Source: Chitinophaga qingshengii (GTDB lineage: Bacteria; Bacteroidota; Bacteroidia; Chitinophagales; Chitinophagaceae). From it: a DNA stretch of 64,000 nucleotides. The translations under genes were made by a program, and so were the position numbers. The DNA lies in assembly GCF_014529935.1 (NCBI RefSeq), contig NZ_JACVFC010000001.1, forward strand, positions 3,100,001-3,164,000, in the 5' to 3' direction. Below the pieces are notes generated by a model. It saw only the letters and a list, made by a program, of their open reading frames with translations. It was not told where the DNA came from and made no database searches. Positions 18,685-27,359 of the stretch are shown one piece after another (position 1 is the stretch's first letter; each line of letters opens with the position of its first letter).

Positions 18685-18795
18685 AATAATCGAATTAGGA
18701 ATATTATTAAATTGTGTCATCAGTGATGAGACAAATTTTCACCTATTTATCAATTGTTTACAAATAAAAAAGTGATATTTTATTAAAAATATTAA

Positions 18796-19842
18796 TCATT
18801 CTACTTCTTCAAATAATTCATGCAGTTTTTGCTGCAACAGTTTTTTATCCGGTAAAAAAGTTTGGTATTCAGCAATGATAGTAGGCGATAAACTTCTGTT
18901 GATAGCATATTCCACCACCTCGCTGTTTTGTTCTTTACACAGCAAAATACCAACACTGGGTCTTTCATGTGCCCGTTTCGCACGCCTGTCTAATGCTTCC
19001 AGATAAAAATTGAGCTTCCCGATATATTCCGGCATAAAGGCAGTTGTCTTTAGCTCAAACGCCACCAGGCATTGCAGATCACGATGATAAAATACCAAAT
19101 CGATGTAGAAATCAGTACCACCAACAGTCACACGGTATTCTTCACCAATGAAGCTGAACCCATCACCTAATTCATGAATGAAGTCTTTTATTTTACGGAT
19201 CAGGGCATGCCGTAAATCCTTCTCATCATGATTTTCAGGAAGATTTAAAAACTCGAAAACGAACTTATCTCTGAACAGCATATTTTCATCAGTACCAATT
19301 CTCTCCCTTGAGATCGGAGACTGTTGTTGTCCCAGTTGTACTCTCTCGTACAAGCTACTTTTAATCTGCCTTTCCAATTCGCGAACGGAATAGTTTTCCT
19401 GTACAGACAAACGTAGATAAAACTCACTTTCTTCTCGTGATTTTGTTTTACCCATCAGTGTAATATGATGGCTCCAGGTAACTCTTACCAACAGCGTATT
19501 ACGAATATCCGTAAATTGTCTCGACAGTGTCGAGACAATTTCTTGTTGATTTCCAGATGATTTTGTAGATTTTTTTTCTAAATATGGGATATTAGAGCTA
19601 TAAAACTGCCTCATCTTGTAAAGATTCGACCTCGTAAATCCCTTCAATTCGGGATGTTTTCTAAGAATATGGAGTGCCAACTCCTCAAGTGTACTTTCTC
19701 CCCAACTGGCACTTGCAATTTTCTGATGGATATATTCACCCACCTGCCAGTAGAGATTGATCATTTCAATGTTTACATTTTTTTGGGCATTGTACTGCGA
19801 ACGCTTAATAAGCGTTACTATTTCCGTAAATTGCTCCGTCAT
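18796..19842 (-). CDS. DUF1016 / YhcG-like PD-(D/E)xK nuclease
   Basis: 348 residues. The N-terminal alpha-helical DUF1016 domain (INLYWQVGEYIHQKI, GFTRSNLYKMRQFY) runs to about 170. The C-terminal nuclease domain has Asp248 (FYIDLVFYHR), Glu263 and Lys265 (AFELK), so the catalytic D-ExK set looks intact. Family members are often found near restriction-modification or other defence genes; the exact substrate is uncertain. None of those partners is here. The gene is visibly more AT-rich than its neighbours and sits between the alpha-2-macroglobulin and pbpC genes, suggesting recent transfer. The 111-base gap on its downstream side is AT-rich and holds nothing clear. Confidence 0.88.
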   Translation of the reverse strand: MTEQFTEIVTLIKRSQYNAQKNVNIEMINLYWQVGEYIHQKIASASWGESTLEELALHILRKHPELKGFTRSNLYKMRQFYSSNIPYLEKKSTKSSGNQQEIVSTLSRQFTDIRNTLLVRVTWSHHITLMGKTKSREESEFYLRLSVQENYSVRELERQIKSSLYERVQLGQQQSPISRERIGTDENMLFRDKFVFEFLNLPENHDEKDLRHALIRKIKDFIHELGDGFSFIGEEYRVTVGGTDFYIDLVFYHRDLQCLVAFELKTTAFMPEYIGKLNFYLEALDRRAKRAHERPSVGILLCKEQNSEVVEYAINRSLSPTIIAEYQTFLPDKKLLQQKLHELFEEVE

Positions 19843-19856
19843 AAAAAAAGTTTTTT

Positions 19857-19986
19857 TGGGTTAATTGGATATGGTTTCAAAAAAGAAGAAGTCAAATTTA
19901 AGTACAAGGAAACACAATACCCTGTTCATTTTGAAGGTGATAATGAACAGATCAAAGTGAATGATTTCCCTGCCTCAAAACAGTAA
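19857..19986 (+). pseudogene. Possible C-terminal gene remnant
   Basis: An in-frame stretch ending at a TAA (19984-19986) reads FKKEEVKFKYKETQYPVHF and then EGDNEQIKVNDFPASKQ. It looks like the charged C-terminal tail of a real protein, yet has no start codon in frame and upstream runs into the antisense of the DUF1016 gene. It may be what is left of a gene cut by the DUF1016 insertion. No family is recognised, and chance is possible given only about 40 codons. Confidence 0.3.
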
Positions 19987-20013
19987 CCCAATCAACAATA
20001 CTATTATCACGCA

Positions 20014-22410
20014 ATGAAATTTCAACGCTTCCCGCAATGGTGCAAAAAGAGAAAATGGTGGCTCACCGCCGCCGGTATCCTGCTGATTGCCTATTATTTT
20101 TGTTTGCCCCGCCAACTGTTTACCAGCCCTACTTCCTTTGTTTTGGAAGATGTCAACGGAGATTTATTAAACGCCAGTATCGCGCCGGACGGGCAATGGC
20201 GCTTCCCCTACAACGCTCATGTACCGGAGAAATTTGAAAAATGTATTGTTGCTTATGAAGACAAACGTTTTTATTACCATTGGGGGATAGACCCGCTGGC
20301 CGTTAGCCGCGCTATCCGGCAGAACCTGCGCGGAAAGAAGGTAGTCAGCGGCGGCAGTACCCTGACGATGCAGGTGATCCGTATATCCCGTAATCAGCCC
20401 CGCACCTTCTGGCAGAAGATGGTGGAAGCAGTACTGGCTACACGACTGGAATTTGCAGCCTCCAAAAAGAAAATCATCGCACTGTATGCGGCGAATGCAC
20501 CTTTCGGTGGTAACGTAGTGGGACTGGAAGCCGCTTCCTGGCGCTATTACGGCCGCAAAGCGGATCAGCTCTCCTGGGGCGAAATGGCGGCACTGGCCGT
20601 GTTGCCGAATAGTCCGGCCCTGGTGCATCCCGGCCGTAACCGTAACACGCTGCTCAATAAACGAAACCAATTACTCGATAAACTCTATCATAACAAAACC
20701 ATTGACAGTATTACCTGTCAGCTGGCGAAGCTGGAACCCTTGCCGGCACAGCCTTTGCCGCTACCGCAGGATGCGCCTCACCTGCTGGACCGCTTCCGCC
20801 TCGACTACCAGCAACAAAAATCCGATGGGCCTACCCGTATCAAAAGCACCGTGGAAGCCGCGTTGCAAAGGAATGTAACCGCCATCACGGAAAGATATCA
20901 CAATGCCTACAAAGCCAACAACATCAACAATGCGGCGGTGTTGGTGCTGGATGTGGAAACAGGCAATACCCTCGCCTATGTCGGTAATATCTACACCCCT
21001 TCAGATCCTGAACTGGAAAGCCATGTGGATATTATACAGGCCAGACGCAGCCCCGGCAGTACGCTCAAACCGGTACTCTACGCGGCCATGCTCAACGATG
21101 GTCTGATACTCCCGAATACCCTGATACCGGACATTCCCACACAAATTGCCGGTTATTCGCCACAGAACTTCGATCTGGGCTACGACGGGGCAGTACCCGC
21201 TTCCCGCGCACTGGCCCGTTCGCTCAACATCCCGGCTGTACGTATGCTGCAGATGTACCGCTATGAACGTTTTCACACGCTGCTACAGAAAATGGGCATC
21301 ACCACCCTCAACAAACCGGCCGATCACTACGGTCTGTCGCTGATCCTGGGCGGTGGAGAAACCACGCTATGGGAGATGTGCGGCATGTACGCCAGTATGG
21401 CACGCACGCTCATCCACCTGGACCAGTACAATGGCAAATACGATATGGATGATATTCATCCGCCAAATTATCAGGCGGATATACAACGTCCTTCTCAATA
21501 TGGTCTCAGCAAGGAAGGCATCCTCAACGCCGGCGCTATCTGGTATACCTTTGAAGCGATGACGGAAGTGATGCGTCCGGGAGAGGAACTGTTGTGGCAA
21601 CAGTTCTCCTCATCGCAGCGCATTGCCTGGAAAACAGGTACCAGCTTCGGTTTCCGCGATGGCTGGGCCATCGGTCTCACCCCTAAATATGTAGTAGGGG
21701 TGTGGGTAGGAAATGCTGATGGGGAAGGTCGTCCGGGGCTCATCGGGGTGTCTACGGCGGCGCCTATACTTTTTGATGTATTCCGCCAGTTACGCACGGG
21801 AGGCTGGTTTACGACGCCTACCGCACTGCTGAAAAAAGTGGAAGTATGCCGTAAAAGCGGTTATCGTGCCAGCGACCTTTGCGATGAAAAAGATTCCGTT
21901 ATGGTACCGGCAGCTGGTATCCGTTCCGGCGTATGCCCCTTCCATCAGTTGGTACACCTGGACCGTACCGGTCAGTGGCGGGTTACAGAAGCCTGCGAAT
22001 CGCCACAGTTCATGCAACACAAAGCATGGTTTATTCTGCCGCCTTCACAGGAGTACTACTATAGAAGCAAAAACTATTATGCGCCGCTACCGCCTTATAA
22101 ACCGGATTGCCTGGCTTCACTGGGGCAGGACCGGGCGCCTATTGAGCTGATTTATCCGCGGCCCAATACCCGTATTTATGTGCCCACGGAGTTAAACGGC
22201 CAACCCGGCCAAACCATCTTCACCGCCACCCACCGTAACAGTGCCGCGAAAATATACTGGCACCTGGATAATAACTTCATCGGCGAAACAGTAGAATTTC
22301 ATCAGATGGCATTACATCCGCCACCAGGCAAACATACCATCACACTGGTAGATGAAAATGGTGAACGGTTGGAACAAACTTTTGAAATCTTACAAAAAGA
22401 TAAAGAGTAA
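20014..22410 (+). CDS. pbpC: Penicillin-binding protein 1C
   Basis: 798 residues, bifunctional peptidoglycan synthase anchored by one N-terminal membrane helix (WLTAAGILLIAYYFCL). The GT51 glycosyltransferase domain has catalytic Glu82 (AYEDKRFYYHWGID) and GGSTLTMQ. The transpeptidase domain has Ser349-xx-Lys352 (SPGSTLKP), SLN and K540TG. The BiPBP_C domain characteristic of PbpC follows (roughly 700-795). PbpC is normally encoded beside an alpha-2-macroglobulin and is thought to repair the wall with it; here the partner lies 4.4 kb upstream on the same strand. All key residues are present, so the separation has not visibly damaged it. Confidence 0.95.
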   Translation: MKFQRFPQWCKKRKWWLTAAGILLIAYYFCLPRQLFTSPTSFVLEDVNGDLLNASIAPDGQWRFPYNAHVPEKFEKCIVAYEDKRFYYHWGIDPLAVSRAIRQNLRGKKVVSGGSTLTMQVIRISRNQPRTFWQKMVEAVLATRLEFAASKKKIIALYAANAPFGGNVVGLEAASWRYYGRKADQLSWGEMAALAVLPNSPALVHPGRNRNTLLNKRNQLLDKLYHNKTIDSITCQLAKLEPLPAQPLPLPQDAPHLLDRFRLDYQQQKSDGPTRIKSTVEAALQRNVTAITERYHNAYKANNINNAAVLVLDVETGNTLAYVGNIYTPSDPELESHVDIIQARRSPGSTLKPVLYAAMLNDGLILPNTLIPDIPTQIAGYSPQNFDLGYDGAVPASRALARSLNIPAVRMLQMYRYERFHTLLQKMGITTLNKPADHYGLSLILGGGETTLWEMCGMYASMARTLIHLDQYNGKYDMDDIHPPNYQADIQRPSQYGLSKEGILNAGAIWYTFEAMTEVMRPGEELLWQQFSSSQRIAWKTGTSFGFRDGWAIGLTPKYVVGVWVGNADGEGRPGLIGVSTAAPILFDVFRQLRTGGWFTTPTALLKKVEVCRKSGYRASDLCDEKDSVMVPAAGIRSGVCPFHQLVHLDRTGQWRVTEACESPQFMQHKAWFILPPSQEYYYRSKNYYAPLPPYKPDCLASLGQDRAPIELIYPRPNTRIYVPTELNGQPGQTIFTATHRNSAAKIYWHLDNNFIGETVEFHQMALHPPPGKHTITLVDENGERLEQTFEILQKDKE

Positions 22411-22413
22411 TAA

Positions 22414-22452
22414 CAATAAAAAAGCGAAGACAAGGTCTTCGCTTTTTTATTG
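22414..22452. terminator. Bidirectional terminator between pbpC and rarA
   Basis: 18-base perfect stem (22414-22431 with 22435-22452), AATAAAAAAGCGAAGAC / GTCTTCGCTTTTTTATT, flanked by A and T runs. It serves both convergent genes. Confidence 0.92.
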
Positions 22453-22454
22453 TA

Positions 22455-23711
22455 TCAATAATTGTATTTGTCTTTCCACAACTGCTTCAAATGCTTACGC
22501 AGCTCGTCTTCCCGCGGGTTCTTTCCCGGATCATACAGCTTAGTGCCTTTAATAGCATCCGGTAAAAATTCCTGTTCCACGAAGTTATTGCCGTAATCAT
22601 GAGCATAGGCATATCCCTTGCTATAGCCCATTTCTTTCATCATTTTCGTAGGGGCGTTACGGATATGCATCGGTACCGGCAGATCACCGGTTTTCGCTAC
22701 CATGGCCTGAGCGGCATTGATAGCCATGTAAGAAGCGTTGCTCTTCGCAGAAGAAGCCAGGTAAGTCACGCATTGCGACAGGATAATCCGTGATTCGGGA
22801 TAACCGATCAGGTTCACCGCCTGGAAGCAGCTGGTAGCCAGCAACAGCGCATTGGGATTGGCATTGCCGATATCTTCAGATGCCAGTATCACCAGCCGGC
22901 GTGCAATAAACTTCACGTCTTCACCTCCTTCTATCATGCGGGCCAGGTAGTACACAGCCGCGTTCGGATCGCTGCCACGAATACTTTTGATGAAGGCAGA
23001 AATAATATCGTAGTGCTGTTCGCCGGTTTTATCGTATATGGCTACCCGTTGCTGCGCAATGTCCATCACTTTCTGATCGGTGATCACAATAGGATCTTCC
23101 TGCAGCGTGCTCACCACCAACTCAAACAGGTTGAGCAGTTTGCGGGCATCGCCGCCGGAAATATTAAACAACGCAGCGGTTTCCTTTAATTCAATGTTTT
23201 TGCTTTGCAGCCATTTATCCCGCTCCATAGCCTGACGGAGCAGTTCTTTCAATTGGTCATCGCCCAGTGGTTTCAACACATATACCTGGCTACGCGATAA
23301 TACCGCGGCATTTACTTCGAAAGAAGGATTTTCAGTGGTAGCACCTATCAGGGTGATAATCCCCTTTTCTACGGCTCCCAGCAGGGCATCCTGCTGGGCT
23401 TTATTGAACCGGTGGATCTCATCAATGAAAAGCACCGCATGCACCTGCCGGCGGGCCATTTCTATCACTTCCCGCACTTCTTTTACACCGGCAGAAATAG
23501 CGCTTAGCGTATAAAAAGGTACCTGAAGGGTATGTGCAATAATATTGGCGATGGTTGTTTTACCCACACCGGGAGGACCCCATAAAATCATGGAAGGTAT
23601 TTTTCCCTGCTCAATGGCTTTTCTGAGGATACTGTCTTTTCCGGTAAGATGTTCCTGCCCCACCAGTTCATCCAATGTCACCGGTCTTAACCGTTCTGCT
23701 AATGGTTGCAT
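22455..23711 (-). CDS. rarA: Replication-associated recombination protein A (AAA+ ATPase)
   Basis: 418 residues, the usual size. AAA+ domain with Walker A GPPGVGKT at 45-52, Walker [20 protein letters not shown], sensor [19 protein letters not shown], then the tetramerisation and clamp-loader-like C-terminal domains ([19 protein letters not shown]). RarA/MgsA acts at stalled replication forks with SSB and RecA. It is the last gene of a three-gene minus-strand unit, 18 bases after the 63-residue gene. Confidence 0.95.
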   Translation of the reverse strand: MQPLAERLRPVTLDELVGQEHLTGKDSILRKAIEQGKIPSMILWGPPGVGKTTIANIIAHTLQVPFYTLSAISAGVKEVREVIEMARRQVHAVLFIDEIHRFNKAQQDALLGAVEKGIITLIGATTENPSFEVNAAVLSRSQVYVLKPLGDDQLKELLRQAMERDKWLQSKNIELKETAALFNISGGDARKLLNLFELVVSTLQEDPIVITDQKVMDIAQQRVAIYDKTGEQHYDIISAFIKSIRGSDPNAAVYYLARMIEGGEDVKFIARRLVILASEDIGNANPNALLLATSCFQAVNLIGYPESRIILSQCVTYLASSAKSNASYMAINAAQAMVAKTGDLPVPMHIRNAPTKMMKEMGYSKGYAYAHDYGNNFVEQEFLPDAIKGTKLYDPGKNPREDELRKHLKQLWKDKYNY

Positions 23712-23729
23712 AACTTATTTTCTAGCGGA

Positions 23730-23921
23730 TTATGGTTTGGGTTGATTGATCTGCTGCATTTTGTACTGCATAATATCCCTGATAGAGCGGGCACGGCTGA
23801 CAGCCAGCTCCGCTTTTTCTCCGGTAAACAGTTCGTTGACCGTGGCTTCAAACAAAGAGATCCTGCGGTCAAAATGAACCGGTTGCAGTGGTATTTTCTT
23901 ATTCTTCTTCCTGTCTCTCAT
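23730..23921 (-). CDS. Small hypothetical protein (63 aa)
   Basis: 63 residues, highly charged and probably helical (RKKNKKIPLQPVHFDRRISL, then FEATVNELFTGEKAELAVSR). No signal peptide, no cysteine, no recognised family. The start at 23921 overlaps the end of the upstream membrane gene by 23 bases and the stop lies 18 bases before rarA, so it is placed like a real operon member. Function unknown. Confidence 0.6.
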   Translation of the reverse strand: MRDRKKNKKIPLQPVHFDRRISLFEATVNELFTGEKAELAVSRARSIRDIMQYKMQQINQPKP

Positions 23922-24372
23922 CCCGTTGTGTCCATTCCCTCAGGAAACGGAAAGACAGGTTGGCATTAAATGTCAGGATAAAACCAATCAGCAGGAACAC
24001 GATGCCCATTGGTGTTAATACAGCCGGGTTATCTCCCCCCAATTGCTGTACCACATCTTTTTTGGCTTCCGGTGGCATAGCCAGGATACCGGCGCCCAAC
24101 AAAAACAGGATACCACCCCAAATAAGGGTGATTACTCCCATGATCCGGATGCCACCCGGTGTATTTTCTTTCAGCTGTACCTCTGGTATAAGCAGGCTGC
24201 GCTGGAGATATATCGATAAAATACTATGTATAAAGCAGGCGCCCCAAGCCATGACCGACACGATCAACAATGGATAAAAGCCTACAGTAAAGATCGAAAG
24301 TATGCCCGCAAACGTAAAAAAACCTGTTATCATCAAGGCAAGGGCGGTAAAAATCTTGTATAATTTAAACAT
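23899..24372 (-). CDS. Hypothetical membrane protein with four predicted helices
   Basis: 157 residues from the ATG at 24372; an ATG at 24381 is also possible and would add three residues. Hydrophobic helices lie at about 6-30, 33-55, 72-95 and 117-138 (ALMITGFFTFAGILSIF, PLLIVSVMAWGACFIHSIL, ITLIWGGILFLLGAGILAM, MGIVFLLIGFILTF), with a charged tail WTQRDERQEEE. No family recognised. A TAnnTTTG box at 24404-24411 on the same strand fits transcription of this gene, the 63-residue gene and rarA together. Confidence 0.7.
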   Translation of the reverse strand: MFKLYKIFTALALMITGFFTFAGILSIFTVGFYPLLIVSVMAWGACFIHSILSIYLQRSLLIPEVQLKENTPGGIRIMGVITLIWGGILFLLGAGILAMPPEAKKDVVQQLGGDNPAVLTPMGIVFLLIGFILTFNANLSFRFLREWTQRDERQEEE

Positions 24373-24403
24373 CAAACGCATCCAAAAAGCTCATTTTACG
24401 ATA

Positions 24404-24411
24404 CAAACCTA
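24404..24411 (-). promoter_or_regulatory. Putative -7 box (TAGGTTTG) for the rarA operon
   Basis: Exact TAnnTTTG on the minus strand, about 32 bases before the ATG at 24372. It gives a leader of roughly 25 bases. Confidence 0.5.
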
Positions 24412-24547
24412 CCTAATTCCCGCCTAATTTAGGAGAAAATCAAGGATCTTCTCCCGTTGTTTTTCTATAACCCTTGCCGCTCATGTAAAAGCGCTGATTT
24501 TTGCTCCCCTCTTTTCCATAACTTTAAACACTAAACCTGTTTTACAT

Positions 24548-26617
24548 ATGAAGAAAAACAATGCGGTAAAACTACCGTTGCTGGCCGCCATGGTTACGTT
24601 TGCGGCCTGTAACTCCAACAGTTCCACGCAGCAGCAACATTCCGAAGCAGCCACCGATACCGCCAAGGTACCGGCATTTAACCTGGCCGACATCGACACT
24701 GCCTACAAGGCCTGCGATGACTTCGACAACTATGCTAACGGAGGTTGGAAAAAAAACAACCCCATCCCTTCTACCGAAAGCCGCTGGGGCGCCTTCGGCA
24801 TCCTTGACAAACAGAACAAGGAAGTCCGCCTGAAAGGCATCATCGCTGAGCTGAGCGGCAAAAAAGATTTGAAAAAAGGTACGGAAGAACAACAAATCGC
24901 AGACTACTATGCTTCCTTCCTGGATACCGCTACCATCGAAAAAAGAGGTATCACCCCGCTGAAACCCTACCTCGATAAAATTGAAGCTATCAAGAACCTG
25001 GGCGACTGGGCTGCGGTAACCGGCGAACTCCAGAAGATAGGCGTATCCTCCTTCGTGGGCTTCGGTGCGGAAGCTGATGCCAAAAACAGTAAAATGAATG
25101 TCCTCTATCAGGGACAAAGCGGTCTGAGCCTCGGCGAAAAAAGCTACTATGAGAAAACAGACGACGCCACTAAAAAAGTGCGGGAAGAATTCGTTCAACA
25201 CGTAGATAAAATGTTCAGCCTCGCTGGTTTCCCGGAACAAAAACCAGGTGTGACCATCCTCGGCATCGAAACACAGCTGGCTAAAATCCAGCTCTCCAAT
25301 GTGGAACTGCGCGATCCTGTTAAAACCTATAACAGAGCGGCCTTCACAGAACTGAAAACACTGGCGCCGGCCTTCGATTGGGATGCCTTCACCCAGAAAC
25401 AGGATATCAAAACAGATACTGTCATCCTGCAGAATAAAGGTTATATCACCAATGCCGAAAAACTGCTGAAACAAACGCCCATTGAAGTACTGAAAACATA
25501 TACCAAATGGCAACTGCTCACCAGCTTCGCCGGCTACCTGCCGAAGTCTTTTGATGAGGAGAATTTCCATTTCTTCGGTACTGTAATGACCGGCAAAAAA
25601 GCCCAGAAAACACGTCCGGAAAGAGCTATCCGCTCCACCGATTCCAAACTGGGTATGCCACTGGGCAAACTGTTCGCTAAAAAATATTTCCCTGAAAGCA
25701 GCAAGGAGAAAGTATCCAAAATGATCGAAAACGTACGCAGTGTATACGGCGAACGTATCGATAAACTCACCTGGATGAGCGACTCCACCAAACAAATGGC
25801 CCGCAAAAAACTGGCCTCCTTTACCTATAAAATCGGTTATCCCGATAAATGGAGAGACTATTCTTCTATCCAGGTTGACAAAGGCACACTCCTCGAAAAC
25901 GCCATCTCCGCTGTGCTTTATGAGCATAAAGAGAATATCGATAAAATCGGTAAACCCGTGGATAAAAGCGAATGGGGCATGACACCACAAACTGTAAACG
26001 CATACTACAACCCGCTCAACAACGAAGTTGTATTCCCTGCCGGTATCCTGCAACCGCCGTTCTACAATCCTAATGCCGATGACGCGATCAACTACGGCGG
26101 CATCATCGCTGTAATCGGTCACGAATTTACCCACGGCTTCGATGATCAGGGCTCCCAGTTCGATGCAGATGGTAACCTCAAAAACTGGTGGACCAAATCT
26201 GACCGCGCTAACTTCGATAAACTGACCAAAAGCTATATCGACTACTTCAGCAAAATCGAAGTACTGCCTGGCGTAAAAATCAACGGCGCACTCACCATCG
26301 GTGAAAACGTTGCTGACCTCGGCGGCCTCACCCTCGCTTACTACGCACTGAAAAAATCTTTCGAAGGTAAAGAGGAACCCAAACCAATTGACGGCTTCAC
26401 CTGGCAACAACGCTTCTTCCTCGGATGGGCGCAGGTATGGCACGGTAACATCACCGAAGCCGCACTTCGCCAGCAAATCCAGACAGATCCTCACTCTCCG
26501 GCAAGAGACCGTATCAACGGACCGCTGCCTCACCTGCAGGAATTCCAGGCTGCATGGGGATGTGCTCCGGGTAGCAAAATGGCATTACCGGAAGCACAAA
26601 GAGTTGTCATCTGGTAA
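24548..26617 (+). CDS. M13 family zinc metallopeptidase (PepO/neprilysin-like) lipoprotein
   Basis: 689 residues. A signal peptide ends in a lipobox-like FAAC (Cys21), so it is probably an envelope lipoprotein. The N-terminal M13 domain begins near 50 (CDDFDNYANGGWKKNNPIPS). The catalytic domain holds the substrate-binding NAYYNPLNNEVVFPAGILQP, HEFTH at 525-529 (His525, Glu526, His529) and the third zinc ligand Glu586 in GENVADLGG. Neprilysin-type enzymes cut peptides of up to about 40 residues. The C-terminus ends VVIW rather than the CxVW ending of many relatives. A GATTTTTG sequence near 24495 is one mismatch from the -7 consensus. Confidence 0.93.
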   Translation: MKKNNAVKLPLLAAMVTFAACNSNSSTQQQHSEAATDTAKVPAFNLADIDTAYKACDDFDNYANGGWKKNNPIPSTESRWGAFGILDKQNKEVRLKGIIAELSGKKDLKKGTEEQQIADYYASFLDTATIEKRGITPLKPYLDKIEAIKNLGDWAAVTGELQKIGVSSFVGFGAEADAKNSKMNVLYQGQSGLSLGEKSYYEKTDDATKKVREEFVQHVDKMFSLAGFPEQKPGVTILGIETQLAKIQLSNVELRDPVKTYNRAAFTELKTLAPAFDWDAFTQKQDIKTDTVILQNKGYITNAEKLLKQTPIEVLKTYTKWQLLTSFAGYLPKSFDEENFHFFGTVMTGKKAQKTRPERAIRSTDSKLGMPLGKLFAKKYFPESSKEKVSKMIENVRSVYGERIDKLTWMSDSTKQMARKKLASFTYKIGYPDKWRDYSSIQVDKGTLLENAISAVLYEHKENIDKIGKPVDKSEWGMTPQTVNAYYNPLNNEVVFPAGILQPPFYNPNADDAINYGGIIAVIGHEFTHGFDDQGSQFDADGNLKNWWTKSDRANFDKLTKSYIDYFSKIEVLPGVKINGALTIGENVADLGGLTLAYYALKKSFEGKEEPKPIDGFTWQQRFFLGWAQVWHGNITEAALRQQIQTDPHSPARDRINGPLPHLQEFQAAWGCAPGSKMALPEAQRVVIW

Positions 26618-26684
26618 CGTTGATGAACATGATTTTTGCTGATTTCGCTGATTGGCGGAGATCAATGTATAATATCCTGAAACG

Positions 26685-26720
26685 CATGCCCACTGAAAAG
26701 ATCAGTGGGCATGTCGCTTT
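26685..26720 (+). terminator. Hairpin after M13 peptidase
   Basis: 12-base perfect stem CATGCCCACTGA (26685-26696) with TCAGTGGGCATG (26702-26713), then TCGCTTTATAT. The T tract is weak. Confidence 0.65.
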
Positions 26721-26734
26721 ATATAGCATCTCCT

Positions 26735-26765
26735 CAATATCAAAATATCCAAATAAACAAATAAC
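26735..26765. repeat. AT-rich word repeat
   Basis: Consecutive words CAATATC, AAAATATCC, AAATAAAC, AAATAAC, of the same style as the repeats near 9886 and 58678. They lie between the peptidase terminator and the promoter of the metal cluster. Confidence 0.45.
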
Positions 26766-26817
26766 ATGATTTATATCAGTTTTGATAAATGCACGAATAT
26801 TTTATGATGAAAATATC

Positions 26818-26825
26818 TATTTTTG
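26818..26825 (+). promoter_or_regulatory. Putative -7 box (TATTTTTG) for the MbnP/MbnH-like cluster
   Basis: Exact TAnnTTTG just before the first gene. If used, transcription starts at about 26831-26833, so the in-frame TTG at 26823 lies inside the promoter and cannot be the start. The GTG at 26832 would then be read from an almost leaderless message. Confidence 0.5.
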
Positions 26826-26831
26826 CAACGC

Positions 26832-27203
26832 GTGAAAAAACTCTCCTGCATATTATTGTGTTTCATCATGCTACTGCAAAACTTTGGTTCAGTGGTGGTG
26901 TTTATCAGCTATAAGATAAACCAGGCCTACATTGCAGCCAACCTTTGCGAAAACAGGAACAACCCGTCCATGCATTGTAACGGGAAGTGCCAGCTACGTA
27001 AACAACTATTGAAGGAAGAACAACAGGAACAAAAAAATCCTTACACTCAAAAAGAAAACAAAGAGATCACTTTATTCTGCGAACAACTAATTTTCTCCGG
27101 TGAGGCGCCCTGCTTCGATATTCACACGGAACTTACCGCATTCTATCTCATAAAACCCACCCACAGTCCCGCCAACAGCGTATTTCACCCGCCCCTCTGC
27201 TAA
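26832..27203 (+). CDS. Small Cys-rich membrane protein with HCNGKCQL motif
   Basis: About 123 residues from the GTG at 26832. An N-terminal hydrophobic segment (LSCILLCFIMLLQNFGSVVV) acts as signal or anchor. It is followed by ANLCENRNNPSMHCNGKCQL, a Cys/His cluster of the form CxGKCxLxKxL. A second pair of cysteines lies further on (LFCEQL, APCFDI), and the protein ends in Cys. No named family is known to me. Position at the head of the MbnP/YHS/peroxidase cluster makes a copper- or heme-related role plausible, but that is inference from context. No other start makes better sense because the TTG upstream lies within the -7 box. Confidence 0.6.
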   Translation: MKKLSCILLCFIMLLQNFGSVVVFISYKINQAYIAANLCENRNNPSMHCNGKCQLRKQLLKEEQQEQKNPYTQKENKEITLFCEQLIFSGEAPCFDIHTELTAFYLIKPTHSPANSVFHPPLC

Positions 27204-27359
27204 ACCGTCTGTGTTATTCATGTCAGTCTGCTGATAGTTATTTACTATCACGCATCTTTTATTATCGTCAGACATACACGCATCGTGTATCGTCCTTGTT
27301 ATCGCTATTCATTTACGTATAGCCGATACTGTTATTGCTTTGCCGTATAAACCCTTACA
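27204..27359 (+). other. Gap with two small hairpins before the outer-membrane gene
   Basis: Two short inverted repeats are visible: TGATAGT/ACTATCA (27232-27238 with 27244-27250) and ATACACG/CGTGTAT near 27284-27300. A TTGCTTTG sequence near 27335-27342 is one base from the -7 consensus. They could give a separate promoter or an attenuator; neither is certain. Confidence 0.3.

Noticed and set aside
19654..19856. Start of the 110-codon plus-strand frame upstream of pbpC
   Set aside because: This part is antisense to the DUF1016 gene; only the tail after 19857 looks like protein and is reported separately.
24572..26533. 653-codon open frame on the minus strand inside the M13 peptidase gene
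   Set aside because: It is a shadow of the peptidase, which has a full zinc site and signal peptide; the antisense product has no recognisable domain.
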